From Agapanthus africanus (taxonomy: Eukaryota > Streptophyta > Magnoliopsida > Asparagales > Amaryllidaceae), in contig JASDDO010000024.1 in assembly GCA_030015575.1 (NCBI GenBank), positions 44,788,114 through 44,852,113 on the forward strand: a stretch of DNA of 64,000 nucleotides. Direction: 5' to 3'. Of the stretch, positions 11,486-22,645 are shown in pieces (position 1 is the first letter of the stretch; every line of letters starts with the position of its first letter). The notes below the pieces were generated by a model. The model had not been told where the DNA came from and made no database searches. It worked only from the letters and a program-made list of their open reading frames with translations. Both the position numbers and the translations under genes were made by a program.

Positions 11486-11810
11486 TCGACACATGATTTG
11501 CTTCCACAAACCTTTCTGCTCCCAGCAGAAGGCCTTCTTCCACTCAATATTCTGACAGGAAGATTATTTATGAATAGCTATCTGCATCCCCGATGCAGAA
11601 TAGATTGATATCGACACATGATTTGCTTCTATAAACTTTTCTGCTCCAAGCAGAAGGCCTTCTTCCACTCAGTATCCTGATAGGAAGATTATTTATGAAT
11701 AGCTATCTGCACCCCGATGCAGAATAGATTCATATGTTCTTGACACATAAATTGCTTCCACAAACTTTTCTGCTCCAAGCAGAAACCCTATTTTCACTCA
11801 GTACCCTGAC
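11486..11810. repeat. Minisatellite, 125-129 bp unit, about 2.6 copies
   Basis: Units start at 11486, 11611 and 11740, each opening with TYGACACATRATTTGCTTC-like sequence. Each has small palindromes such as CTGCTCC(C/A)AGCAG and CTGCATCCCCGATGCAG. The third copy is partial and more diverged. Confidence 0.85.
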
Positions 11811-12453
11811 GAGTGGAGCGGTTCAAATTCCCATAGTCAAAAGTTGGACTCATTATATTCATTATTTCCAGCACATTTCTCCATGCCAGATCACTTAAAT
11901 TGTTGACGCGTTATTCCTATTTTCGTATCTCGATTGAACCCTTCCTGTGCTGGTACACCTGCCCTTACATATTGTTGACCTTGTCAACATATCCGGAGCG
12001 CTCTTGGTTCTATCGTCCCTGTCGATTAAAGCTTACGCCTCGGTTACTCTAATGTACTACTAAACGTCAACACATTCGCTTTCCGCATAACTAACCGCTT
12101 CATGGATTGAGTGGAAAACATGTAACCGTCCACTGCTATCGCTCGACAGTCTAACTGGAGCAGCACTCTTCAGATCCCGGATCAATGAAGATATAACTTT
12201 TAAGTGTATCTACGTTACGTGATTCGACTCCTTATAAGAAAATAAGGCTAAACCAAGAAATAATGTGACGTTACCATATCGCATAGATTACCCTATAATC
12301 ATCGCACAACTTATTTCTTGGCATGTAGATACCCTGTATGTAACGAATTTAAAATCCCTGTACAAATGTATCTTATTCAAATGTATAGAAAATGTATTTC
12401 AGCCTGATTAGGAGTTATAAGTTATTTTTGTTCAATAAAAACAAGAAACAACT

Positions 12454-12519
12454 TGTAACTCGCTGGTAAAGACTCTACACTGCTGTGACATAGCATGTGT
12501 GTTCGAATCCCATCAGTCT
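12454..12519 (+). other. tRNA-like segment with pol III A/B box-like motifs
   Basis: About 66 bp with an A-box-like TGTAACTCGCTGG and, some 45 bp on, a perfect B box GTTCGAATCC. The acceptor stem does not close and no CCA or anticodon arm is convincing, so it is not a functional tRNA gene. It may be a tRNA-derived relic inside the LTR. Confidence 0.4.
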
Positions 12520-12895
12520 CAATTATTTTTATATTTTTTTCTTTTTAACTTTTCGGAAGCCAAAAAGTTGCACATGCAATACACGGAGAAACAAAAAATT
12601 TCAGAAAAATCAAACGGAATAAATGAGGAGTTAACACAGAATAATACCCTTGCCTAAAGCCTCGAGCCACGTGCCACAAATCTAACCGCCGAAAACCCCT
12701 CAAAAACCGCTATCGGCAGCTAAAATGAGCCTAAACCCCTCCATTCTTTCCCCGTGCACCCCTTCGGCTCCCATCTATTCCACTTTATTGTTTGATTTCT
12801 CTGCAATTAACCTGAGACTCTTCAATTCCACCATTAATATCATTTTAATTCTTTTTAATTCAAAATTTTTTATTCACATACTCTCATTTCATCCC

Positions 12896-12903
12896 TATAA
12901 ATA
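12896..12903 (+). promoter_or_regulatory. TATA box of CHR LTR
   Basis: TATAAATA in CCCTATAAATACCACACC; a start site about 30 bp downstream (near 12930) would be normal for an LTR promoter. Confidence 0.55.
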
Positions 12904-15231
12904 CCACACCATTCCCTGACTATCCTCTATTCCGAAAATTTCTCAAAAATTCTATAAGTTCAAGAAGGCTTAAGGCTAGTCAAGTAGAGTTAGCAATCAA
13001 GTCCATTCCGTTGAAGTCCGGAGCCTTTTTCCGACGATACCACGATCCTCGAAGGCTTCCTCTCCCTCTTTTCCTCTCTTGATAACACTCTAAAACCGTA
13101 AGTCCATTTTCTCTCTCTTTCTCTTCATCTTAAAACAATTTCTAAAACAATATCGACAAAATGAAGTTAACTCGTTATCTTTACTTTTAAACAACTTTTG
13201 TCACCTTTACTATATTTAATATTTCACTCTAAATCTCTAATATCGCATTAACATATTATCTATATCATTTATATTTTCATGTAATTAGAATTTCATGTGA
13301 AATAAGCATATAATGAACCTTTTCTTATAAATACAATGAACTTTAAATACAACCCTTTAATCAGTAGCTAGCATATATCCCTCTAGAAAACTCACAGGGT
13401 AATGACCTACCCTATCAAATATACTATGGTTTCATAACACGAAGTTTTTAGATATATGTTTAATTTAAAGAATACGGTTTATAATAAAATACCTTCACTT
13501 TTACAAAAAAATGTTTTTAATCGATATTTTTTAAAAATATTTTGCAATTGCGCCTCTACAACTCTTTTAAGGGAACCCATCTACGGATGGTGCGGGTTAT
13601 CACACATCCTTGGATCAGTAGAGTGAGATATAGAACTCCTCACGGAGAATTTGGTCTCGAAACGAAATAAAAAATACAGTTTAATGAAATACGACTTTTC
13701 AAAACAAATTAAAACTTTGGAAAATTTATATAAAATTATGAATCGTATTTTCAATAAAAAAAAATTGAGAAAATTATCTTTTAAAATGAAAGACTAAAAT
13801 TTTAATAAAACACCACCAAGTTTTCAAAAGTGGTAGTTTTCATAAAGTAGCATAAACTTTTAAAAGCTAAGTTTTATCACTAAAATACCACTAAAACTAA
13901 AATAAATTCTCATAAAAATTCTTAATATTATAAATCACCCTCGAGGATTATTTTTAAACAATATTAAAGTATTTTTTATAAAACCCCTCGAGATATGCAA
14001 ACAATGTAAATAACAAGAATAAATCTTTAAGTACAATAGATTAAAATATGTTTAGGCGGTATCATTTCTCTTTAGCCCCAGAGAGCCGGAGAAAGTGAGT
14101 GCTTGCCTACTCAGGTTAGACAATATGCAAATTAATGGAGTTACCAATGGTAATTGTCTTGGAAAAAGACACAAATCCTGCCGTACATATGCAGCAGTTG
14201 TCCGATTACTTCCGAACTTAAGAATTTCAATAGTTAAATCCATTCACAATAAAATGACTATAGCCTGAATACAAACTCAAACCCAAATTTGAACACTTGA
14301 TCTTGAATTTGAATATCCAAGTTGAACTTGAATAATTGACTTGACTTGATCGAACCATGAATATAATTTTACATGAACTTGACATGAATACATAAACACA
14401 TGATTACAACTTGGGAATGAACTTGTACTCTTTATATTCATGGATTTGATCAAGACCTGTTAACTTGAAATATATACTACAATACGCGGGGATAAAGGGG
14501 TAGATTAATACGGAACGTATATCGTGGTACGAGATGCCACTTTAAAAGACACCTACATGAATTTACGTGCCGTTATCCCGTAGGTTATGATGGGGCCTTG
14601 TACCATATGTTACCATAGTCTACGGGGTAAGATGGATTACTCTCGTATACATGAATACCTTCTTTATCAAACTACAAACAACCACGTTAGAATAGCTATT
14701 TTATACATGTAAATGATTATGCTTAGATACCCTTATATACAACCTTACTTGTTCACTTTTACTTGGTTTCTATTCACTTTATATATCATTCAGTCATTTT
14801 CTTTTACTTTTTTTGGGGACTTACCGAGCGCTAGTTCGCTGATGACATTCCTCTCTGTTTCTTTATTTTGAATGTTCGTCAAGAGGACTGGACTATGAGG
14901 AGATAGAGCCGAGCCCGGAGGACTTGGACCAGTTTGCCGCTTAGCCTGACTACTAGCTCCTGCTTGTACTTACTTTAAGTATATCATTGTATCTTTTTAT
15001 TCCAGTCATTTTCTTTTACTTCTTTTAGGCATTTTTTTTATCATTGTATCCTTTTATTCCAGACAGTTGTATGTAAAGTTGAATATAAATAAAGTTTCAT
15101 TTTCATTTTATTACTCTTGTCATTCTTGCTCATTTTTATATTGCTTAATTACCCTTAACGTATTTTCATAGTAAATACGTTGCGGGCTTTCCATGTCACC
15201 ATTTCCATATAATGGAAAGTGGGGCATGACA

Positions 15232-15374
15232 GGTTTTGTTGGTAGCTCATGCAGATCAGTTTTGCATGAACTCTTAAGCAATATATCACAAGAGTTATAA
15301 GAAATCAGCAACTATACATTCTTTACATTTCAAATTTCTTAAATATATCCTAACCTGTCTTTTCTATCAAGGTG
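15232..15374 (+). other. CHR leader with degenerate primer site
   Basis: Right after the LTR end is GGTTTTGTTGGTAGCTCATG. Chromoviruses usually have TGGTATCAGAGC (initiator tRNA-Met) here; TGGTAGCTCATG may be a decayed form. The rest is a short untranslated leader up to the gag ATG at 15375. Confidence 0.45.
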
Positions 15375-15925
15375 ATGGATTTTCCAAACAATACCAGCAC
15401 CAACGTCAATTGCAACACACCATCGCCTACCCTACCACCTCCCCCTACCGTTGCTGCTCCGATCAATGAACAGACGGTGCTTCTAAAATCTATCAAAAGC
15501 CTTCTAGAAGGCCAGTAGCAGCAGACTTCTATTCTTATGAACTGCCCTGAAGCCGAAGCACCTAGAGTAAAGCAATTTCGGGCATTGCGTCCAAAGAACT
15601 TCTTAGGAAAAGAGAATCCTCTTGAGGCTGAAGAATGGACCCAAAGTATCGAGGACGACCTTGTAGCAGCACAGGTACCAAACATATCTTGGGTTCGTGT
15701 GGCAAAGCTTTAGCTCACAGACAACGCAAGAGTCTGGTGGAAGGCCGAAAAAAGCTGTCTTGCACAACCAATAGAGTAGAAGACGTTCCGCGATCTATTC
15801 GATGCGAAATTTTTCCCTGTGACCGCCCATTTTGATATGGAACAACAGTTCATCCACCTACAACAAGACTCTATGTGGGTAAAATCAGTGGATGAATATG
15901 ATGCTGAATTCATCATGCTTAGCAG

Positions 15926-15992
15926 GTAAAGAATTCGTCTCAAATTCTGTTCCGTAAAACACATAACTGTTCTGACATCAATATCTTATCAG
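15926..15992 (+). other. Candidate intron in CHR gag
   Basis: 67 bp beginning GTAAAG after AGCAG and ending TTATCAG. The reading ...FIMLSR continues as FAAHLIPAD only if this piece is removed; 67 is not a multiple of 3. It is an insertion relative to the usual gag layout at this point. Confidence 0.6.
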
Positions 15993-16598
15993 GTTTGCGG
16001 CACACTTGATCCCTGCTGATGAGATTCGTGCTAGATGATTCCAATAAGGCTTAGACCCGGAGATTCAAGTGGCTTTAGCCACAGGCGACTATCCAACTCA
16101 TGAACTCGCTCTTAAGGCAGCGCGCCGTTATGAAGCTGTGGTCAAGAAGAAGAGTAAGCCGCAAGCATCCGGAATCAAATGCTCTGCTATCCAGATGACA
16201 GGAGGTGCCTCTTCCAGGCCGACTTTTGCACCCAAGAGACAGGAGGGTCATTTAACCGATCCAATCCAAATTTCTGTTTTTACTGCAAGAGAACTGAACA
16301 CTTGGCGAAGGACTGCAGGCATGCAAATGGCGTATGTCTGATTTTTGGTACATCTACTCACGCTATAGGAGCATGCCCATATCGAGATAACACAGCACCA
16401 ACACATAGACCCACAATGCCAGCTCCGCAAAGGTCAGCTATTCAGGCACCTGCACCCCGCCTAGCTCTTCCTGCACTAGCTCTGCATGGACCACCCGCAC
16501 AGCCTCAGCGTCAATTCTATCAGGCACAGAGAAACATGCCTCAAGGGCAGAGGAATGTTCCTCCAGCGATGAGGAATGTACCGAGACATCAGGCTTTC

Positions 16599-16603
16599 AC
16601 AAT
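16599..16603. repeat. TAT-1 target site duplication, left copy (ACAAT)
   Basis: ACAAT immediately before the LTR start; the same five bases follow the other LTR at 48010-48014. Confidence 0.9.
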
Positions 16604-17339
16604 TGTTCCCCTCCGAAAGACGGCGACGACGTGAGGACGTCTTGCCTGAGATTCGGGGCAGATGCTATATGGTTTTATCCGTCTACCTCTCCGAAGATGC
16701 CAAGTTGATTTATGGTACCGTGTATCGGAGGTTTAGACGGATGCGGCCGATGTAGCAGACTTCGTCAGATTCCCCCTGGCTAGAGGGGTTTTTGATTGTG
16801 GGGACGCTCTTCCCTACAGGCACAAGCCCCTGCAGTTAATTACGCTACCGCATCGCGGTAGCCACTTTCTCCTTCTCCAGAATTTCACTTCGTGTCGTGT
16901 GTGTTTGTTTTGTTTATGGTTGCCCGTGGATTGTATACGGAGACTGAGTAATGCCGTCGCCCGTAGGACGTGGATTAGTCCAAATCTGTATTTACTTAGA
17001 TTTGGGTTTGGTGTTTTTAGTTTAAGGATACGTTAGTCGTATTGAGGCTAAGATCAACTTAAACATTCGTTAAGGATGCGTTAGTCATGTTTGAGACTAA
17101 GATCAACTTAACGTGGTGATCTATTTAATATATGGCCGTCATGACTCATCACCTCTCTGACGTCGCTGAAGGATTACAACGATAGGTGTCAGAGGAGTTC
17201 AGAGATGTACCCTTGAACCAAAGTCGATTTGGAGTTTTATAGTCCATTTAAATGTTTAAGGATACGTTAGCCGTATTTGGGGCTAAGATCAACTTAAATG
17301 GGACCGTTTAGATCCGACAAAAGAGCATTTGGAGGCTCT

Positions 17340-17530
17340 ATTGTTCCAGTTTAGGGACGTGGTGGTCCACCATTAGTTTAAGGACGTTTCGGTCCATCAT
17401 TAGTTTAGGAACGTTTCGGTCCGATATTAGTTTAGGGACGTTTCGGTCCGATATTAGTTTAGGGACGTTTCGGTCCAATATTAGTTTAAGGACATTTCGG
17501 TCCACGAGTTTAAGGACCCCGCAGTCCGTA
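17340..17530. repeat. 27-bp tandem repeats 'GTTTAGGGACGTTTCGGTCC'
   Basis: Seven degenerate units here and about six in the other LTR (46320-46475); two more lie inside the element at 36028-36083. Each has the small inverted repeat GGAC...GTCC. One unit more in this LTR helps explain its greater length. Confidence 0.85.
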
Positions 17531-18588
17531 TTGATGTGCGGTCGTCGGGACCCGTCACCTCTCTGACATCGTTGAAGGATTACAACGATAGGTGTCAGAG
17601 GAGTTCGGAGATGTACCCTCGAACCGGAGGTAAATTTATTCAGGGGTGCAATTTTACTCAGTCAATTTAGCTTGAGGACTTACGGCCATGATTGGGCTAA
17701 GTCCAGTTGAGAATATTCAACGTTTTGTTTGCATTTGGCCTGTTAGGCCTTTGTTTGGGCTCTGCCCACATTTAAATAATGCATTGCATTACTTTTTATT
17801 TTTATTTGGGCTCTGCCCATAAAGGATGCAGAGCATCAATTTGTTTTGGGCTCTGCCCATTTATAAATGATGCAGAGCATCAATTTTACTTGGGCTCTGC
17901 CCTTTTATTGCTTTGCAATTTATTTTGGCCTGTTATATCTTTTTGACTTGGGCCTGGCCCTTTAGCAAAAGAAATGCATTGCATTTGTCAGGTGCTTTGC
18001 GCCAATTAAAGAGCGCAAGTGCTTGTGGTGAGGACACGTGTCATGCAAGCGCAGTGTGCTGCGCCGGTACGCTGCGCTGCTGACACGTGGCACGCTCTAG
18101 TGAGTTGCGCCAGCTTCAGAGAGCAAAGCTCTACCCTAAAAACGCACAGCGCAAGTGAATCAGATGCTGACACTGTGACGTTCTGAGGAGCGCAAGCGCA
18201 ACAGCGCAGTGCGCTGCGCTGTTGCGCTGCTGACACGTGGCGCACCCTGGTGGCTTGCGCCAACACAAGAGCGCGACAGTGCAATTTTTCAACTGCAAAG
18301 CACTGTTTTATGTTTTGATCGATTTTAAATAAAAAAAACAAGTTTTTCTTGTTTTCAAAGAACCAATGGTTCATAAGAAAGTGCAAAGCACTATTATTAT
18401 TTATTTTTCTTTTTATTGAAGATTATTGATCTTCTTCTCAGATCAATGATCTGTTCATAAGAGAATTTTCTCTTTTTTCTAAAGGTTTTTACCTTTTTTT
18501 TTGCTCTTGAAATTTCTTCAGAGTTCTCTCTGTTTGAAATTCTTGATTTCTCACAATTGTTTTTTTTTTGAATTAAGGTCTAGGGTCC

Positions 18589-18596
18589 TTTTTATA
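18589..18596 (-). promoter_or_regulatory. TATA box of TAT-1 3' LTR
   Basis: TATAAAAA on the - strand, followed downstream by AGGACCC; a similar TATAAAAAGGACCC arrangement occurs in the ATH-D LTR. Confidence 0.5.
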
Positions 18597-19050
18597 GTGC
18601 CCATAAATTAGTTAAATTTGTTAAAGAGATCTTTCTCTGAGTGATTTGGGGAATTTTCCCCACCGTTGGATCTTTGATCCAAGGGCTTCTGTTTTACAGA
18701 AGAAAATCTTCTTGTTTTAACAAGAACAGAAAGATTTTTTAGAATCTTGATTCTGTTTGGCGCAAATTTCCCAGCGTGTGACACGTGCACGCAGCGCACA
18801 GCGCAGCGCGACTGCGCTGGTGCATCTGCGCTGACACGTGTCGCGCAGCGCAAAGCGCAGCGCGACTGAAGCGTTGCTTCCTTTAATTTTGCTTTAAATA
18901 GAGCTTTGCTCTGATTGGGTGCGCTACTTTGGGCGCTACGCTGATGTATCTGCGCCTGACACATGGCGCGTTGCGTCCGGGATTTGAAGCGTTGCTTCAA
19001 AATTTGAATTTTGAATTTCCAACAGAGCTTTGCTCTGATTGGGGGAAACA

Positions 19051-19067
19051 AATGCCCCCCCACCGTT
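19051..19067 (-). other. TAT-1 polypurine tract
   Basis: On the - strand a G-rich run (GGTGGGGGGGCATT) directly precedes the 3' LTR start TGTTTCCCC. Its place next to the left LTR confirms that the element reads on the - strand. Confidence 0.7.
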
Positions 19068-19072
19068 GCGCT

Positions 19073-19161
19073 CACGTGGCGCGCACGTGAGTGCAGCGGT
19101 GGCAAGCTCCTGACCGTTGGATCAAGGGGTGAGCTGAAGGGGCGCAAGCGCCTTATAAATA
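19073..19161 (+). promoter_or_regulatory. Candidate antisense promoter: two G-boxes and TATA box
   Basis: On the + strand, CACGTG at 19073-19078 and 19084-19089, then TATAAATA at 19154-19161. This is about 0.8 kb before the start codon of the + strand gene. Transcription would start near 19190. A possible 5'UTR donor (TTTAG/GTAAAA) lies at 19277/19278. The region is internal to TAT-1, just inside the 3' LTR. Confidence 0.5.
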
Positions 19162-22100
19162 GGACCTATGGCCCTTAAAAATCTTCACCATCATTTTTAA
19201 GATTTTGATTTCAACAAAGCTTTGCTCTTGCTTAAGAACTTCAGAGCTTTGCTCATTTCCAAAGTTAGAAACTTTAGGTAAAATTAATCTAAATTAAACT
19301 AAATTAATTCAAACCAATCTTAAACCAAAGAGCTTTGCTCTCACAGATCTTTTGATCTAAAGAAATCCCCATTGGGGTTTCATAAACAGAGCTTTGCTCT
19401 CAAAAACTTATAGATCTACAGAGTTCTTGTTCATGGGTTCTAACCCATGAACAGAGCTTTGCTCTTGGATCAAGTGTAGATCTTTTAGATCTGAAAAATG
19501 AAGAACTTATTATAAGTTTTCATGGATTTTTCAAGATTCCAAAATTTTTAATTCTTTTAAGTGTTAAAATTTTTTTTGATGGATCTTTCCATTATTACCA
19601 CAGAGCTATGCTCTTTTAAGGAATTTTATTCCTTTGAGACCAGAATTTGACAAGTGTCATTCTGTGTCAGAGCTTTGCTCTGAAAGAAGAGGTTTTCTCC
19701 TTGTCTCTAGGGATTCCTCACTGATGAGAATATTCTCTTGGGGATCTTTTCTTTAACTGACAGTCTCACCCAATGATGAGGCTGTCTTATTAAATGAGGC
19801 ATTTTCATCCAGATTTTGTGGGTCCCCATTTGGTTCCCTACCCACTGCACTGCAGTGTGGTGTGATTAATTTTAATTTAATTAATTTTTAAATTCAATTA
19901 ATTAAATGTTTTTTTTAAACGCCAAGCGTTGGAATTGCAGCACTAACGTCTATTTCTTGTTCCTTTGCAGTGATCATGTCTCTCGATACCTCGTTCCCGT
20001 TCACCCGCTCGGAGGAAGGGTTTCCTGAAGCGCCCTTGGACCGTGAAGTTCTAGCCATGATTAAGGACCATGACCCGGAATGCAAGAGTCTCCACCTTTG
20101 GGGGTCGTGGTATAATCAGATTATCTTGGGTCGACGGAGCTTCACCTGCGCAGTGCCGTCGGAACCCATTGTGGCGATCCATTACGCCAACCCACCCCCG
20201 GTGCAGTATGCCGTGGAGATGGTTGATTGGACATCGAAGGGTTTTCTTCATCCCGCTATGGATGCGATTTCGGTCCAGCGTCCTATGGTTTTGGATATCC
20301 TAGGACGTTGTATCTGTCAGGGCGAGGCGCGACCTTGGGGGCAATCGTATAACATTGGTCTGATCCCACACCATCCGATCGGTTATCTGCCGTGGGCCCG
20401 GTATATCCTGTCGACGAAGAAGTCGCAATTGATAAGGTTAGGATTGTACACCGCGGTCTACGTCTCTCTCTTCCAGTATCCCACGCTCCCCACCTAATGG
20501 TTCAAGGCTTTCTTGGAGCAGTGGAACATTCCTACCCACACTTTCCTTGCCATGGATCGGGAAGTGTCAATCTCTTTGGAGGAGTTCATGGAGGTATCCG
20601 GTTTACCAGTCATAGGGGAACACTATGAGGAGTTGCTCCCGACAGACGAGTACGTCTTCGGTGCTAAGGCAGTGGTAAGGGGGCTCACGCCAGAGAATGT
20701 TGTTCAACATCAATTCCCAAGCTTGATTAAAGTGTTGAACATCTATGAGTCCCTTTTCATCGAACATGGGAGTCGAGGAGTTAATTTTGAGGATTTCATC
20801 GCTCGGTTCCTTCGCCCAAGCGTCCTCTCATCAGAAGCTGCCAAGTTCGCTACCCTGGATGACCCTTTCGGTCTAGGTGTGGACAACCTGCCGGAGAAGG
20901 AGATAGACCAAAAGGGTTTTTTTCTTCCGGACTTCCCGACTATGTCTTTTGCAGAAATTGCGGCCCCTGGGATGGACGAGGAGGCCTTTTTTCTTAAGAT
21001 TTCTCGGGTTGTGGCTGAGCTGGTTTGCGATCCCAATGCACTCTTACCGTATGCGGCCTTCTGTCTTTTACCCAGCCTACCGGATGGCCATCGGGGTAAA
21101 GATGGCCGTTGGGATCGCCGGCTTGGCACACTTATATCATGGCCTTAGTCGAGCAGCGGATGCTAATGAGCCCGGGGTACTGCACATGGTCTTCCCGGTG
21201 CACTACTTTGTATCGTGGCTCGAGCTACACACGGCGGGTGTCTTCGGCATGCACAAAAGGCCCTCGTTCTTCGACAAGTGCGGTTTCCCTCGCATTATAC
21301 AGCTGATCGGCGCATCAATTGTGACCCCATCACCACGGAACGCCAGATGTTTACTCCTTCGCCCTCATACCGTTGGAGTCGGGATGTCCTTTATTGACAA
21401 GGTGTTGACTATTGGAAAGGCGTCCACCACTGCGGTGTGACCATTACAAGACTCCTTTAAGGATGGAGCCTCAGTTTTGACGGCCTGGGAGACCCTTCAC
21501 TTATATTCTATTAGACCGGGCGTCTTAGTCTTCAGGCAGAATGGTGCGGCGATTTTCATGAGATATAACCCGCATCGTTTCGCCCAACAACTGGGCTACG
21601 ATCAAGGGGTCCCCTTGGAAGCTTTCCTGCTGGAACCCGCTGCCACTGAAGAAGGGATGGAGAACACGCTGCATCACTTCATGCGCCTGAACACGGGTTC
21701 TCATTTTTTTATCAGTGCGCCGGCTTACGCTCCACGACTCCTCAATGTATATAAAGAATGGTACAATCATGCGACGGGGGCCGTTATAAAGGAGGAAAGG
21801 CGATTGCTGGTCGACCGTAAGGGTGTGCCTCCAAGTACCGACCGTAACGCTCCCTTAGTGCCAAGGACGCCGGTAGTTCCCCCTTTGAAAGATTCTATTG
21901 CCGGGCCACCGCGTGCACAAAGTCCTCCACACAGATCGCCGCTCCCTGATACTGCGGATGCACCTCTAACGCCCTGTGCTCTAGTGGAGACAGTGGCTGT
22001 AGCCTCGCCAGAGTCTGGCGTAGGTGCGGACATCAGGACCCGCTGTCCCAAGGTGGCTGCTAAGCGTAAGTCGATCCCGCGTGCACCTAGGGTTGGCGGG

Positions 22101-22640
22101 TAGAAGAAAAAGAAGTCGCTCTTCACCGCAGACGTCACGTTCGGTCAGGAACCCCACGCTCCCTATGCCGAGGGCCTGAGTGAATATGGGACTAACGAGG
22201 GATTAGTCATGCCGGATGACACGGATTTGGAGGCTGCCCTCAAAGCTTCGGAGCGGTTACCGAGGCGTGACGCATGGCTGGCTAAGCTTGCGGCATTAGG
22301 TAATCACTAGTCGCATTTTCTATTACATCATATCTTTTATTATTGCCTTTGACTAATATTTTTCCTTCTTTTCTTCCAACAGGCATCACCACTGAGGAAG
22401 CCATCGCCGCTTCCCTGAAGACTTTCCAAGAGGAGGAACGTATTAGAGCGTCCATGGGCCTTAGTAAGTTTCAATTCATCAAGTTTTCATTTCCCTTGTG
22501 TTATGGTCGATCTAACCTCTCTTTTTATCGCAGGAACCTCAATGTCGTTCCCGCCAAGCGACGCGGACATTCTGCCATCTGCCGATGTTCCTGCTTCCTC
22601 GGGGCTACCGCGGGAGGTCCGTCTTGAAGAGCCAATGAGA

Positions 22641-22645
22641 GATGC
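22641..22645. repeat. ATH-C target site duplication, left copy (GATGC)
   Basis: GATGC here, TATGC at 30835-30839: one mismatch. Removing ATH-C and one copy rejoins the exon in frame. Confidence 0.75.

Larger units (their letters stand above)
11482..15231 (+). repeat. CHR 5' LTR (right part), Tekay/Del-like
   Basis: A 3.75-kb non-coding stretch ending GTGGGGCATGACA, the terminus typical of Tekay/Del chromovirus LTRs, 143 bp before gag. It contains a TATA box (12896-12903), a poly(A) signal-like AATAAA near 15088, a tandem repeat (11486-11810) and long AT-rich stretches (about 13100-14000) with nothing coding. The LTR start is not seen; it may lie left of ATH-B, which would then have inserted into this LTR, or the first part may be other sequence. 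The lineage rests on LTR ends and length only. Confidence 0.55.
15375..16603 (+). pseudogene. CHR gag (chromovirus), with intron-like segment
   Basis: Starts MDFPNNTSTN at 15375. The capsid domain is clear: AEEWTQSIEDDL, then LTDNARVWW and FRDLFDAKFFP (about 15620-15830), followed by FAAHLIPADEI and a zinc knuckle CFYCKRTEHLAKDC (CX2CX4HX4C, about 16274-16315) with a Pro/Gln-rich tail. Nonsense codons (TAG near 15517, 15711 and 15776; TGA and TAA near 16036-16050) show decay. A 67-bp GT-AG segment (15926-15992) breaks the frame, and removing it restores it. TAT-1 interrupts gag at 16603; the frame resumes at 48010. Confidence 0.85.
16604..19050 (-). repeat. TAT-1 3' LTR (2447 bp)
   Basis: Closely matches 45577-48009 by eye, with a few differences per 100 bases and one extra short repeat unit. 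It contains 27-bp repeats (17340-17530), two copies of a block near 17140-17210 and 17540-17630, and a dense set of micro-hairpins from 17737 onward. In element orientation a TATA box (TATAAAAA) lies at 18589-18596. No coding region is supported; open frames here are chance. Confidence 0.92.
17737..19700. repeat. Micro-hairpin-rich region
   Basis: Runs from the LTR into the internal region. Dozens of tiny inverted repeats with 3-nt loops and a shared GC-NNN-GC core: GGGCTCTGCCC, GATGCAGAGCATC, AATGCATTGCATT, TTGCTTTGCAA, GTGCAAAGCAC, AGAGCAAAGCTCT, GAAGCGTTGCTTC and about nine AGAGCTTTGCTCT-like copies. Longer ones include TTGGATCTTTGATCCAA and an 11-bp perfect stem at 19429-19439/19442-19452. 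Confidence 0.85.

Noticed and set aside
12454..12519. Functional tRNA gene
   Set aside because: No closing acceptor stem and no convincing anticodon arm despite a good B box.
18006..19147. Ala/Arg/Cys-rich - strand frames in the TAT-1 LTR
   Set aside because: Produced by GCGC-rich repeats and CACGTG motifs; repeated in the other LTR with breaks; not coding.
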